A stretch of 64,000 bases of DNA from Vulcanisaeta moutnovskia 768-28. Its GTDB lineage: Archaea > Thermoproteota > Thermoprotei > Thermoproteales > Thermocladiaceae. The stretch lies in contig NC_015151.1 of NCBI RefSeq assembly GCF_000190315.1, positions 2,086,509 through 2,150,508 on the forward strand, read 5' to 3'. Positions 27,301-34,799 of this stretch are shown here, piece after piece; position 1 is the stretch's first letter; every line of letters begins with the position of its first letter. Position numbers and translations under genes: made by a program. The notes beneath the pieces were generated by a model that ran no database searches, had not been told where the DNA came from, and saw nothing but the letters and a program-made list of their open reading frames with translations.

Positions 27301-28095
27301 TTAAGTACTTAAAACCTCACCACCCTTTTCTTTAACTGCAAATATGAGAAAGTCAAGGACTTTATTAATCTCATCCTCGGCCTTCCTAACATCCTCAGAG
27401 CTAACATATACATGAATCTCAACCAATGGTGACCTAATTTCATGACCCTTAGGATGACTCTTAATGTAAACTCTATTACTCATCTTCATTCCCTTTTCAA
27501 TTATTGGCGCCAAGTCAGCCTCAGGAACACCCTTAACTGTTATTGATCTCTCAATAAAGTGAAGTTTAGGCCCTATCTCTCGTAGTTTAGGCTCCACGTA
27601 ATTCTCGAATATACCCATCATCTCGGCTGGGACCCCAGGTAGCGCAATTATTATAGTATTATCCTCCTCAACCCAAATACCTGGTGCAGTACCCACTGGG
27701 TTAGGAAGTGGCTTAGCGCCCTCGGGCATTTTTGCCTGCTTAAGCCTAGGCTCAGTTAGCTCTAAACCCTTTAATTTAAATGTCTCAATCACGAGCTTAA
27801 GCGCCTCGTCATTAATCACGTACTTCCTATTCAATGCCTTGGCCAGGTACTCGCTTGTTTTATCATCGAATGTTGGTCCTAAGCCACCCGTGGAAATCAC
27901 AACCCTGACACCTCTCTTAATGGCATCCCTAAATACCTCAACCTCATCCTCCTCATTGTCAGGCACTGTTATTATCCTCCTAACGTCATAACCAAGCAGT
28001 GTTAATTTCCTGGCAAGCCAAGCGGCGTTTGTATTTACGGTCTTCCCGATTAATAATTCATTACCTATTGATATTATCCACGCTATGTAACTCAT
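27301..28095 (-). CDS. CinA N-terminal/MoaB-like molybdopterin-binding domain protein
   Basis: 264 residues. It starts ISIGNELLIGKTVNTNAAWLARKL and has ISTGGLGPTFDDKTSEYLAKAL and ALPGVPAEMMGIFE, the pattern of COG1058 proteins (competence/damage-inducible CinA N-terminal domain). In archaea and bacteria this domain is linked to NAD-salvage or pyrophosphatase reactions. The C-terminal amidase domain of full CinA is absent, which is usual in archaea. Leaderless start from a TTTAAG element. Confidence 0.85.
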   Translation of the reverse strand: MSYIAWIISIGNELLIGKTVNTNAAWLARKLTLLGYDVRRIITVPDNEEDEVEVFRDAIKRGVRVVISTGGLGPTFDDKTSEYLAKALNRKYVINDEALKLVIETFKLKGLELTEPRLKQAKMPEGAKPLPNPVGTAPGIWVEEDNTIIIALPGVPAEMMGIFENYVEPKLREIGPKLHFIERSITVKGVPEADLAPIIEKGMKMSNRVYIKSHPKGHEIRSPLVEIHVYVSSEDVRKAEDEINKVLDFLIFAVKEKGGEVLST

Positions 28096-28183
28096 TGTGA
28101 AAAATATTGAGGAAACACTGACTTAAATGCTTTTGTACCTAATTAACGAGGACATATTAATAAATGAGTTAACTAATCAATAA

Positions 28184-28441
28184 ATGGATTTAGGTATGAA
28201 GAGGTTTGCAATAATAATCCTGGATCTAGATGATGTTCGTCCAGATGAGGATGATAAGGTTCGAGTAACTAAAATGATTGAGGAATCTTTACAGTGGTGG
28301 CATGGTTATTTGGGGCATAATGATAAGCTGGAGCTTGATAAGTGGAGGGTGTATTACGTGGAGTGGGGTGATGAATTGATGATTGCTAGGGTATTGAACG
28401 CGCTCGGTAAATTCAGGGAATACATAAAGGGGGAGTTATGA
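28184..28441 (+). CDS. Small hypothetical protein
   Basis: 85 residues, acidic, starting with a short beta strand (RFAIIILDLDDV) then a Trp-rich centre (SLQWWHGYLGHND) and a C-terminal helix. It sits between cinA-like and the recombinase genes, convergent with the latter. No family recognised. ATG 28196 (MKRF) is an alternative start. Confidence 0.5.
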   Translation: MDLGMKRFAIIILDLDDVRPDEDDKVRVTKMIEESLQWWHGYLGHNDKLELDKWRVYYVEWGDELMIARVLNALGKFREYIKGEL

Positions 28442-28456
28442 TGAGCTACTTTTAAA

Positions 28457-29215
28457 TCATTCAATTTTAGATTCCTCATAACCGCAATTTGGGCAGTGAA
28501 GCACGTACTTAATTGCATACCTTCCATCAACTTGAACCAACGCCTTATCAACAATCGTCATCCTATGGAGACAACGTGGGCATGTATGATCACCCCTATA
28601 GCCATACTTACTCAGTATTCTCCTTACGGCATAAAGACTAATTCCCAACTTAGAGGATATTGCCCTCTGGCTTAATCCATCACTATATAGTCTTAAGACC
28701 TCATTAATAATATCCTTGGGCATTAAATCAACCTTGGAGGTAATCTTACCCTCAGCTCTAAGTCTCTCCATTGCAGCCCTAGTTCTCTGTCTAATGAATT
28801 CCCTCTCCATGGACGCCACAAAGGCTAGGACAGTCCTAAGGAACTGCCTATATGCGCCATCGAGGTTCTGGAGCACGGCCTCCTTCTCACTGGTACTAAC
28901 TATTAGTAGTCCAAGCCTGTTCTCAACAATATCAAGTAGCCTAAATAGTTCCTGGAAGTTCCTAACGAGCCTCGAGGTTTCATATACCAGGAGAACCATT
29001 GGCCTTGGACTGAATAAATTACTTTCAATATCCCTAACCAAATCCCTAAAGGCTGGTCTGTCCATCACAGGTGATGCACCGCTAATAGCCTCATCAATAT
29101 AAAACCTCAGTATCTGAAAACCCCTTGACTCACTCCATCGCCTTAAGTACTCCACTTGGTTGGCCGGATCCTGCATTTCTGTGGATACTCTAACATATGC
29201 TATGGCAGGAATCAC
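28457..29215 (-). CDS. Serine recombinase (resolvase) with C-terminal zinc ribbon
   Basis: 252 residues. The catalytic domain has the nucleophile in AYVRVSTEMQ (Ser11), YETSRLVRN and the E-helix SMEREFIRQRTR. Then a helix-turn-helix (GLSQRAISSKLGISLYAVRRIL, about 180-200) and a zinc ribbon with CPRC and CPNC (about 210-245). Such proteins cut and rejoin DNA at short sites. It is a stand-alone gene with a leaderless GTG start (TTTTAAAC at 29239-29246). No tnpB or inverted repeats flank it, so it may serve a cellular rather than IS607 role. Confidence 0.8.
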   Translation of the reverse strand: MIPAIAYVRVSTEMQDPANQVEYLRRWSESRGFQILRFYIDEAISGASPVMDRPAFRDLVRDIESNLFSPRPMVLLVYETSRLVRNFQELFRLLDIVENRLGLLIVSTSEKEAVLQNLDGAYRQFLRTVLAFVASMEREFIRQRTRAAMERLRAEGKITSKVDLMPKDIINEVLRLYSDGLSQRAISSKLGISLYAVRRILSKYGYRGDHTCPRCLHRMTIVDKALVQVDGRYAIKYVLHCPNCGYEESKIE

Positions 29216-29346
29216 AACAACGAACTTATTACAAATGCCTTTTAAACGATGCGTCTAGGTATTATTAATTACATTATAATGTATCTTCTCAATTATAAAT
29301 AATATAGATAATAATGCTTAAAAGACATAACCTATTTATTCAATGA

Positions 29347-30270
29347 ATGGTTAGGGCATTAATAACAGACCCTGTAGATGAATACATAGTCAATGAGTTG
29401 AGCAGACATGGTGTAATTGTTGATTATAAGCCAGGCATTAGTAGGGATGAATTGTTAAGGGTAATTCCTAATTATGAGGTATTGGTGGTTAGGAGCAGGA
29501 CTAAGGTTACTAAGGACGTTATTGATACTGCCAACAAATTAAGGATTATAGCGAGGGCAGGTGTTGGTCTTGATAACATTGATGTAGAATACGCTAAGTC
29601 AAAGGGTATTGAGGTTATTAATGCACCTGAAGGTTCCACGCAATCAGTGGCTGAGTTAGTGATTGGTTTCATGATCACTGCAGCTAGACTCGTGATGCTC
29701 CAGGACAGGTTAGTTAAGGATGGTGGGTGGCCTAAGGGTAAGTACGTTGGTACTGAATTATTTGGAAAGGTACTTGGTATAATCGGTTTCGGTAGAATTG
29801 GACAGAGGGTTGCTGAGTTGGCTAGGGCAATTGGTATGAAGGTTCAGGTCTATGATGTCATTGATGTGAGGGATAAGGCCATTAAGCTCGGTGTTGATGT
29901 TGTAAATTTTGAGACTTTGATTAAGGATAGTGATTTCATATCAATACATGTGTCTCTGACGCCAAATGCGAAACATATGATTAGTGAGAGGGAGTTTCGA
30001 ATGATGAAGGATGGCGTAATAATAATTAATACTTCCAGGGGCGAGGTAATAGACACAAGGGCATTACTCAAGGCGCTCAATGATGGTAAGGTGGCTGCCG
30101 TGGCGCTTGATGTGCTTGAGAATGAGCCGCCCAGGGAGCCTTGGGAAATAGAACTGGTTAAGCACCCAAGGGTAATAATAACGCCACATATTGGTGCAGA
30201 AACCAGGGAAGCTCAAAGAAGGATTGCCGAGATACTTGTTAATAAGGTAATTAAGTTACTTAATGAATAA
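29347..30270 (+). CDS. serA: D-3-phosphoglycerate dehydrogenase-like 2-hydroxyacid dehydrogenase
   Basis: 307 residues. The NAD-binding motif is LGIIGFGRIGQRVAELA. The catalytic Arg, Glu and His lie in INTSRGEVIDTRALL, LDVLENEPPREP and ITPHIGAETREAQ. This is the short SerA form without the ACT domain, common in archaea. It oxidises 3-phosphoglycerate in serine synthesis. The start fits CTTAAAAG 26 bp upstream. Glyoxylate-type reductases share the fold, so the substrate is likely but not certain. Confidence 0.85.
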   Translation: MVRALITDPVDEYIVNELSRHGVIVDYKPGISRDELLRVIPNYEVLVVRSRTKVTKDVIDTANKLRIIARAGVGLDNIDVEYAKSKGIEVINAPEGSTQSVAELVIGFMITAARLVMLQDRLVKDGGWPKGKYVGTELFGKVLGIIGFGRIGQRVAELARAIGMKVQVYDVIDVRDKAIKLGVDVVNFETLIKDSDFISIHVSLTPNAKHMISEREFRMMKDGVIIINTSRGEVIDTRALLKALNDGKVAAVALDVLENEPPREPWEIELVKHPRVIITPHIGAETREAQRRIAEILVNKVIKLLNE

Positions 30271-30281
30271 TAACGTTAATC

Positions 30282-30309
30282 ACCGTGGGCTTTCAAGCCT
30301 CTCCGCGGT
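30282..30309. other. GC-rich hairpin after serA
   Basis: ACCGTGG (30282-30288) pairs with CCGCGGT (30303-30309), with one G-T wobble, and an inner GCTT/AAGC stem lies in the loop. It is the only GC-rich spot in the gap 30271-30392. It may be a transcript 3' structure of serA or a small RNA. Confidence 0.35.
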
Positions 30310-30392
30310 CATGCTTAAGGATTATAGGAGGTTTATTTCCGTTTCTCCGTATTACTGTAAAAGTTTTATACCATGTCAGCATATGCGTATTT

Positions 30393-30668
30393 ATGGTTGA
30401 TGTAAATAACATTGTGAATAAGATAATGGGTATTGCCGGAGAATTAGGAATTGCAGCATCAGTTGAGGAGTATGGGCGTGAGAGAGTCGTGATTCTTGAG
30501 ATTGGCGAGGATTTCAGCATTTATGTCTCTATAGTTTGTAACAGTGAATGCGATATTGAGTACGCCATTGGTGATGAGAACTTCACGTTTAAGTCAAGCA
30601 GTATTGAGTTATTGAGGAGGGCTGTGGAGATCATTGAGAGGATAAATAATGAGGCCACCAGGGCCTAA
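30393..30668 (+). CDS. Small hypothetical protein
   Basis: 91 residues: an N-terminal helix (VNNIVNKIMGIAGELGI), beta strands (RVVILEIGEDFSIYVSIVC) and a C-terminal helix (SIELLRRAVEIIERIN). The open frame extends to 30285, but ATG 30393 is exactly 26 bp from TTTTATA (30364-30370), so the leaderless start is preferred. No family recognised. Confidence 0.6.
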   Translation: MVDVNNIVNKIMGIAGELGIAASVEEYGRERVVILEIGEDFSIYVSIVCNSECDIEYAIGDENFTFKSSSIELLRRAVEIIERINNEATRA

Positions 30669-30673
30669 TGTCA

Positions 30674-31003
30674 TCATAGCTTTAGGTATACCCAACCCTC
30701 ATCCTGTTTACGTACAATCTCCGCAACACCAGCATTGACTATTTTAACGCCATCTATTAATCGATCCTCCGTTATGTTTCTACTCCTCATAGAGTTCCTA
30801 CAAGCGACTATTGCGACTCCGCGTCTCATTAAATCCCTTATCCTACTCTCAACACTGCTATCTCTAATAACGGCGTTTATTGCGGATTGATGAAAGACCA
30901 CCTCAACTTCCGCTTCAGGAATTTCATTTATTAGGTTGTTACATGAGGTTAGTGTTTGATCTATGTTGTTAATATCCGAAACCTGTACCACGACCCTCAG
31001 CAT
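30674..31003 (-). CDS. DsrE/DsrF-like protein
   Basis: 109 residues from ATG 31003 (26 bp after TTTAAG); GTG 31012 is an alternative. The sequence VEVVFHQSAINAVIRD, RRGVAIVACRNSMRSR and a C-terminal GVAEIVRKQDEGWVYLKL match the DsrE-like fold (COG1416). The conserved Cys in VACRNSM fits a sulfur-carrier or sulfur-relay role in sulfur-respiring archaea. It is convergent with the preceding small gene. Confidence 0.72.
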   Translation of the reverse strand: MLRVVVQVSDINNIDQTLTSCNNLINEIPEAEVEVVFHQSAINAVIRDSSVESRIRDLMRRGVAIVACRNSMRSRNITEDRLIDGVKIVNAGVAEIVRKQDEGWVYLKL

Positions 31004-31056
31004 CAGAATCACATTTAGAAATTAACTTAAAGAACTTCCCCGGTTAATCACGGTTG

Positions 31057-31797
31057 ATGAGTGAGGCTAACATAACCCTGCCTGACTTTAACATCATCAG
31101 TGATGTAAGGGGCGTGTTGAGTGGTGTAAGGATGAGTTTAGCAGGTAATCAGTGGTTCGTTATTGATGAGTTAATGGGGTTCCTAAAGTCAATGGAATTT
31201 AACGTGTATGTTGAGACCATACCACCAGGCCTTGTGTTAAGGAGGGCATTGGGTGAGCCCCTCGTTATTGGTGGCTTGGTGATCGACGTTAAGCCTGAAA
31301 TAGTATCGTTACCAACAAGCATGCTTAGTGGTTTAACGGTCAAGGATAGGTTTGAGTATGTTGAGAATGACTTAGCGATAGCGTACGTCGGCGAGCCCGT
31401 GAATGATTGGTGTGAGTTAAGGGATAGAAGGGTTGCAGTTCCGAACCCTGTCACGGAGGGTATTGGTGCATTATTTAGGGAGATATACACTGAGTACTGT
31501 GGTGATTACTCAGAGTTTGTTGGCAGGGGCTCGGTGTACTTAACGAGGATACACCATAGGGAAATACCTGAATTACTCCGTAATGGATTAGTTGATGCAG
31601 GGGTAGTTTGGAGGACAGAGGCAATTTACTGGGGCTTTAAGTACACAGTGCCCAGTAGGAATAGGGTTAGTAGATTATCCTTCGCATTAATGCCATGGGC
31701 AAGCAATGATGCCGTTAAGGTCTTCGAACTTTTACGTAGTGACAATGTTAGGCGTATGTATGAGAAGTACGGGTTTAGGTGGATTGTGGGGCATTAA
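31057..31797 (+). CDS. ModA-like periplasmic-binding fold protein without signal peptide
   Basis: 246 residues. The two-lobed binding-protein fold is suggested by RRVAVPNPVTEGIGALFREIY and ELLRNGLVDAGVVWRTEAIYW, the spacing seen in ModA/WtpA-type oxyanion-binding proteins. There is no N-terminal hydrophobic segment, so it should stay in the cytoplasm. No ABC permease genes lie beside it. A cytoplasmic sensor or carrier for an oxyanion or a cofactor is an inference. Confidence 0.55.
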   Translation: MSEANITLPDFNIISDVRGVLSGVRMSLAGNQWFVIDELMGFLKSMEFNVYVETIPPGLVLRRALGEPLVIGGLVIDVKPEIVSLPTSMLSGLTVKDRFEYVENDLAIAYVGEPVNDWCELRDRRVAVPNPVTEGIGALFREIYTEYCGDYSEFVGRGSVYLTRIHHREIPELLRNGLVDAGVVWRTEAIYWGFKYTVPSRNRVSRLSFALMPWASNDAVKVFELLRSDNVRRMYEKYGFRWIVGH

Positions 31798-31925
31798 TTA
31801 TCTTCAATGATGTAGAAAGACTTAACGTAATCAGGTTTAACCTAATGATTTAAGGCATTCATTAAGTACTTCTGCCAATCTACCTCCATTTATCTTAAGT
31901 TATGCCGTTTTAATGAAAAACCCTA

Positions 31926-32780
31926 CTAAAGGCCCATAAGCGTGTTGTTATACTTAAGTAACATTTCCTTCATCTTAAGAGCGTCCTTCTCCAGGAGTGG
32001 GGACTCGTTTATTATCGTTATCTCGATATCCTCACTAGCCAACTCCTTCGCCAGAGGCTCGAATGGTGGATTATTCGTGTCTATGGGTTCATGCTCATCA
32101 ACCCACTCACCCTTCCTGTACTTAACGCATGTGAAGTGGGTGTGCATTGGCTGGTTGCCGAAATACTCATGCCACATGTTAAGCACAGCCCTATAATCAA
32201 TGGAACCGCCATTCCTGGCGAACACATGCCCCCAATCAATGACGGCAACGACCTGTGAGTGGTTAATCTCCTTAACAAGCCTAAAGGTCTCCTCCAAACT
32301 GCCGAATTGGCTTTTTCTCGCCATCACCTCGAGACCAAGCTTAACATTCTTAATACCGTTCTCCTTCATCCAATCAATGATCCTAAGAACACCATCCCTA
32401 ACGGCATTATAGCATCCCTCCGGACCGAGTTTGCCGTAGTACGCTGGATGGAAAACAACCACGGTCGCGCCCATCGTCTCACCCCTATCAAGGGATTCCT
32501 GAAGCCTTGTTAAGCTGGTCTCAACCTTATCCTTCTCCTCACTACACAGGTTTATGAAGTATGGCGCATGCACGGACAGCCTAACACCAAGTTCTCTAGC
32601 AACCTCACCAGCCTCCTGCGCGGCCTCCCTGGTCATCCTAACGCCTTGCACAAATTCAACTTCCATGGCGTTTAAGCCGACCTCTCTCACATACCTAATA
32701 CCGTCTATTGTACCCGCACTCCTCTTTTTCTCCTTAGCACCTATTGGAATCCCGGCAGGTCCAAGATATACCCTAGCCAT
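31926..32780 (-). CDS. nfo: Endonuclease IV-like AP endonuclease
   Basis: 284 residues from ATG 32780 (MARVYLGPAGIP); the frame extends to 32801. It is a TIM barrel of the AP endonuclease family 2, with LSVHAPYFINL, VVFHPAYYGKLG, KLGLEVMARKSQFGSLEE, VAVIDWGHVFAR, HTHFTCVKY and a final IINESPLLEKDA holding the metal-binding His, Glu and Asp. It would cleave DNA at abasic sites. The spacing to the TATA-like element supports the shorter start. Confidence 0.85.
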   Translation of the reverse strand: MARVYLGPAGIPIGAKEKKRSAGTIDGIRYVREVGLNAMEVEFVQGVRMTREAAQEAGEVARELGVRLSVHAPYFINLCSEEKDKVETSLTRLQESLDRGETMGATVVVFHPAYYGKLGPEGCYNAVRDGVLRIIDWMKENGIKNVKLGLEVMARKSQFGSLEETFRLVKEINHSQVVAVIDWGHVFARNGGSIDYRAVLNMWHEYFGNQPMHTHFTCVKYRKGEWVDEHEPIDTNNPPFEPLAKELASEDIEITIINESPLLEKDALKMKEMLLKYNNTLMGL

Positions 32781-32885
32781 TGAAGTAGGCATTGCGAACA
32801 AAACTAAAGAGTTTTGCCTCAGAAATCACTCAATAAATCAAAGATAATACACTACCTCACGCGCCTCCTCGCCCTAATTACTAAC

Positions 32886-33212
32886 TCACCTGAAATGCCC
32901 GTCATTCTTAAGTACGATACCCAGGGCAATATCAAGTGCAAGCGGGTAGTACTGGTCAACGATCTTAAATACCTCATTGACATCAAATGCGAAGACCTCG
33001 ACATTGGGTGGAGTATCCAGCAAGGAGTCTCCTGTGCGGTGATTCATTAAAGTTACCTACGACAACGACATCCACATCACTATCCTCAGCAAAGTCACCC
33101 CAGCGTAGGAACCGACTAAGGATACCGTACCACGAACCTTATCGGCAACCTGCCTAGTCAACTCCAACGCTCTATTCCTCAACTCCTCACGCTATCTAAT
33201 AATCCCCTCCAT
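32886..33212 (-). pseudogene. Decayed MNT nucleotidyltransferase
   Basis: Reverse-strand pieces in different frames spell an MNT protein: REELRNRALELTRQVADKVR, then VGSYA, then GDFAEDSDVDVVVVGNF with the GS and DxD signatures, and a C-terminal TPPNVEVFAFDVNEVFKI. The frame is interrupted by a TAG seven codons after ATG 33212, by a one-base deletion inside the GS/G motif and by another shift further on. It overlaps the 3' end of the decayed HEPN gene, the standard HEPN-MNT order. Confidence 0.75.
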
Positions 33213-33584
33213 AAATCCTCAACAAACATTATAATTCCCTCAGCAGCCTTAATAGCCATTTCCGCATCACTACGCGTACACCCTCGCTCCAAGCATCAAC
33301 GTACCTAGTCGGTACATAGAACTTATTGAACAACTTGCCCAAATCCATTATATCATTAGAAACTTGAACTTTAGTTCATTAAGTAGGTGTGTAATAGAGT
33401 GGCTCCTAGTGGGCTTATCAATCCCATAAAGAATGGCATTTACGGCTAATTCCGATGCTTGGTGTGCCTTAAAGCATGCCCAATTATAGTCTCTTCACTC
33501 CTCATCACCCTTCGCTGGCTCCAGCGTCATTCTTGTCATTAATATCCACCTATTAAGCTCTTCATTATCCATATTGATGTTCAT
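33179..33584 (-). pseudogene. Decayed HEPN-domain gene
   Basis: The reverse strand from ATG 33584 reads EELNRWILMTRMTLEPAKGDEE, an in-frame TGA (33495-33497), then RDYNWACFKAHQASELAVNA. Further HEPN pieces follow in shifted frames: DIMDLGKLFNKFYVPTRY and SDAEMAIKAAEGIIMFVEDL. These are the conserved blocks of the archaeal HEPN family paired with MNT proteins. One stop and at least two frameshifts make it non-functional. Confidence 0.78.
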
Positions 33585-33766
33585 GCATTCTCTATGTTGG
33601 TAATATACCTGGTCACCCAGGTCAGCACACGTATTGCCCAAGGTGCGGTGCAGTGTTGATTAAGAGGATTGAGGATAGGGTCGTTGATGTTAAGTTAGCT
33701 AATTATAAGTGCCCTAGATGCGGTTATGAGATAAGGATTAGGGGGCTTCATTGGTGGGTATGGTAA
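33578..33766 (+). pseudogene. C-terminal fragment of AmmeMemoRadiSam-type radical SAM gene
   Basis: The plus strand encodes ILYVGNIPGHPGQHTYCPRC, then GAVLIKR, and later KCPRCGYEIRIRGLHWWVW with a stop at 33764-33766. This matches the tail of COG1180 radical SAM proteins (AmmeMemoRadiSam system), which end in a zinc ribbon after YVGN-PGHPG-NTYCP-CG. A stop precedes it at 33575, and no radical SAM domain exists upstream, where the antisense HEPN remnant begins. It is a truncated remnant. Confidence 0.65.
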
Positions 33767-33936
33767 TCTATACAGGAGGTTTGTATAGTCAATGCTAGGT
33801 CTTTTCCTTGGATCATCCCCAAGGCTTCACCCAGGCTTAACCAGGGTGATCTACCTTGGGGACTCATTACTACTTCATTGTTAATCCTCTCTAGGCTTAG
33901 TACGTGTATAATGACTAACTTAATAAGGGAGCCCAT
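33748..33936 (-). CDS. Doubtful small ORF overlapping a hairpin
   Basis: 62 codons from ATG 33936. The C-terminal half (SPQGRSPWLSLGEALGMIQG, then LALTIQTSCID) looks protein-like, the N-terminal half less so. The DNA contains an imperfect 45-bp inverted repeat: CCCCAAGG (33817-33824) with CCTTGGGG (33854-33861), and CACCC (33828-33832) with GGGTG (33844-33848). It may be a gene remnant in this decayed stretch or a structured element rather than a gene. Confidence 0.3.
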   Translation of the reverse strand: MGSLIKLVIIHVLSLERINNEVVMSPQGRSPWLSLGEALGMIQGKDLALTIQTSCIDYHTHQ

Positions 33937-33974
33937 TATTAATGGGCTATCAATACTTGTGTCTTACCTAGGTA

Positions 33975-34349
33975 TTACTTAACATATTCATAGACTAGGT
34001 TACCCTTATCGTTAAGTCTCTTTCTAATCTTACCCTTACTACTTAGGCTCTCTATAGCCCTGAGTATATCGGCAACCCTGAGACCCCTGGACTTGCCCCA
34101 GGCCATTAACTCATCCTTAGTAATAACACCCCTACTAATTATGTGGCTTAACACCATATCCTCAACACCAGGTGGTTGTTGAGGAGAAGCCTTTTCGGTA
34201 ACCTTAGCCTCTGCTACATTTACCTCAGCTGGCTTGGTTATGGGCTTCGTCTCGGCCTTTGGCTTCTCCTCCGCGCCATAGAGGAATGAGGTTATTGATG
34301 CCGTACTCTGCTCCTTACCTTCCTCCTTCTTCCTAGCTCTTCTGGACAC
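33975..34349 (-). CDS. Small winged-helix protein with charged linker
   Basis: 124 residues. The first 60 are Lys/Glu/Pro-rich and look disordered. The last 60 form a winged helix (VEDMVLSHIISRGVITKDELMAWGKSRGLRVADILRAIESLSSKGKI in overlapping helices). It probably binds nucleic acid or another protein. Monocistronic, divergent from the next gene. The family is not named with certainty. Confidence 0.6.
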   Translation of the reverse strand: MSRRARKKEEGKEQSTASITSFLYGAEEKPKAETKPITKPAEVNVAEAKVTEKASPQQPPGVEDMVLSHIISRGVITKDELMAWGKSRGLRVADILRAIESLSSKGKIRKRLNDKGNLVYEYVK

Positions 34350-34451
34350 AACTTATTTTCCATGAATTTAATTTAATAATACTTACTATTACCATCCATG
34401 GAGGTATTACGAAGCAATTACTTATAAGTGGGTTGCATGTCAATGCTCACG

Positions 34452-34799
34452 ATGAGTAGTTCAGAGAGTAGGGTTTGGGCTGCGATTGCATGGGCTCTCC
34501 TGATAATTGGGGCTATAGTGGCCTTAATCATTAGGCCTAGGGATGATTATGTTAGGTACTGGGCCGTGGAATCCATTGGATTTACAATAGTCATTATTAT
34601 TGCCTGGATACTCGTGGAGATTGTATCAATAGTATTCGCATTCACGATAGTGATACCCTTAATACTAAAGGTGCTCTACGTACTTGGCATATTCTTGGCA
34701 TGGATAATTGGCGTGTTTAAGTCATTGACAGGTGATTACTGGAGACCGCCAATTATTCATGAAACCAGCGAGTGGGTTAAGAGGGTTTTACGACTATAA
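34452..34799 (+). CDS. DUF4870/Tic20-like small membrane protein
   Basis: 115 residues from ATG 34452, which lies 26 bp after TTATAA (34422-34427); the frame is open from GTG 34428. Three to four hydrophobic segments with a short charged loop (RPRDDYVRYWAVESIGF) between the first two match the DUF4870-like fold. Function unknown. It overlaps the convergent isomerase-like gene by 6 bp. Confidence 0.62.
   Translation: MSSSESRVWAAIAWALLIIGAIVALIIRPRDDYVRYWAVESIGFTIVIIIAWILVEIVSIVFAFTIVIPLILKVLYVLGIFLAWIIGVFKSLTGDYWRPPIIHETSEWVKRVLRL

Noticed and set aside
32814-33050. Plus-strand ORF of 78 codons
   Set aside because: It is antisense to the decayed MNT gene, whose conserved blocks on the minus strand explain the open frame.
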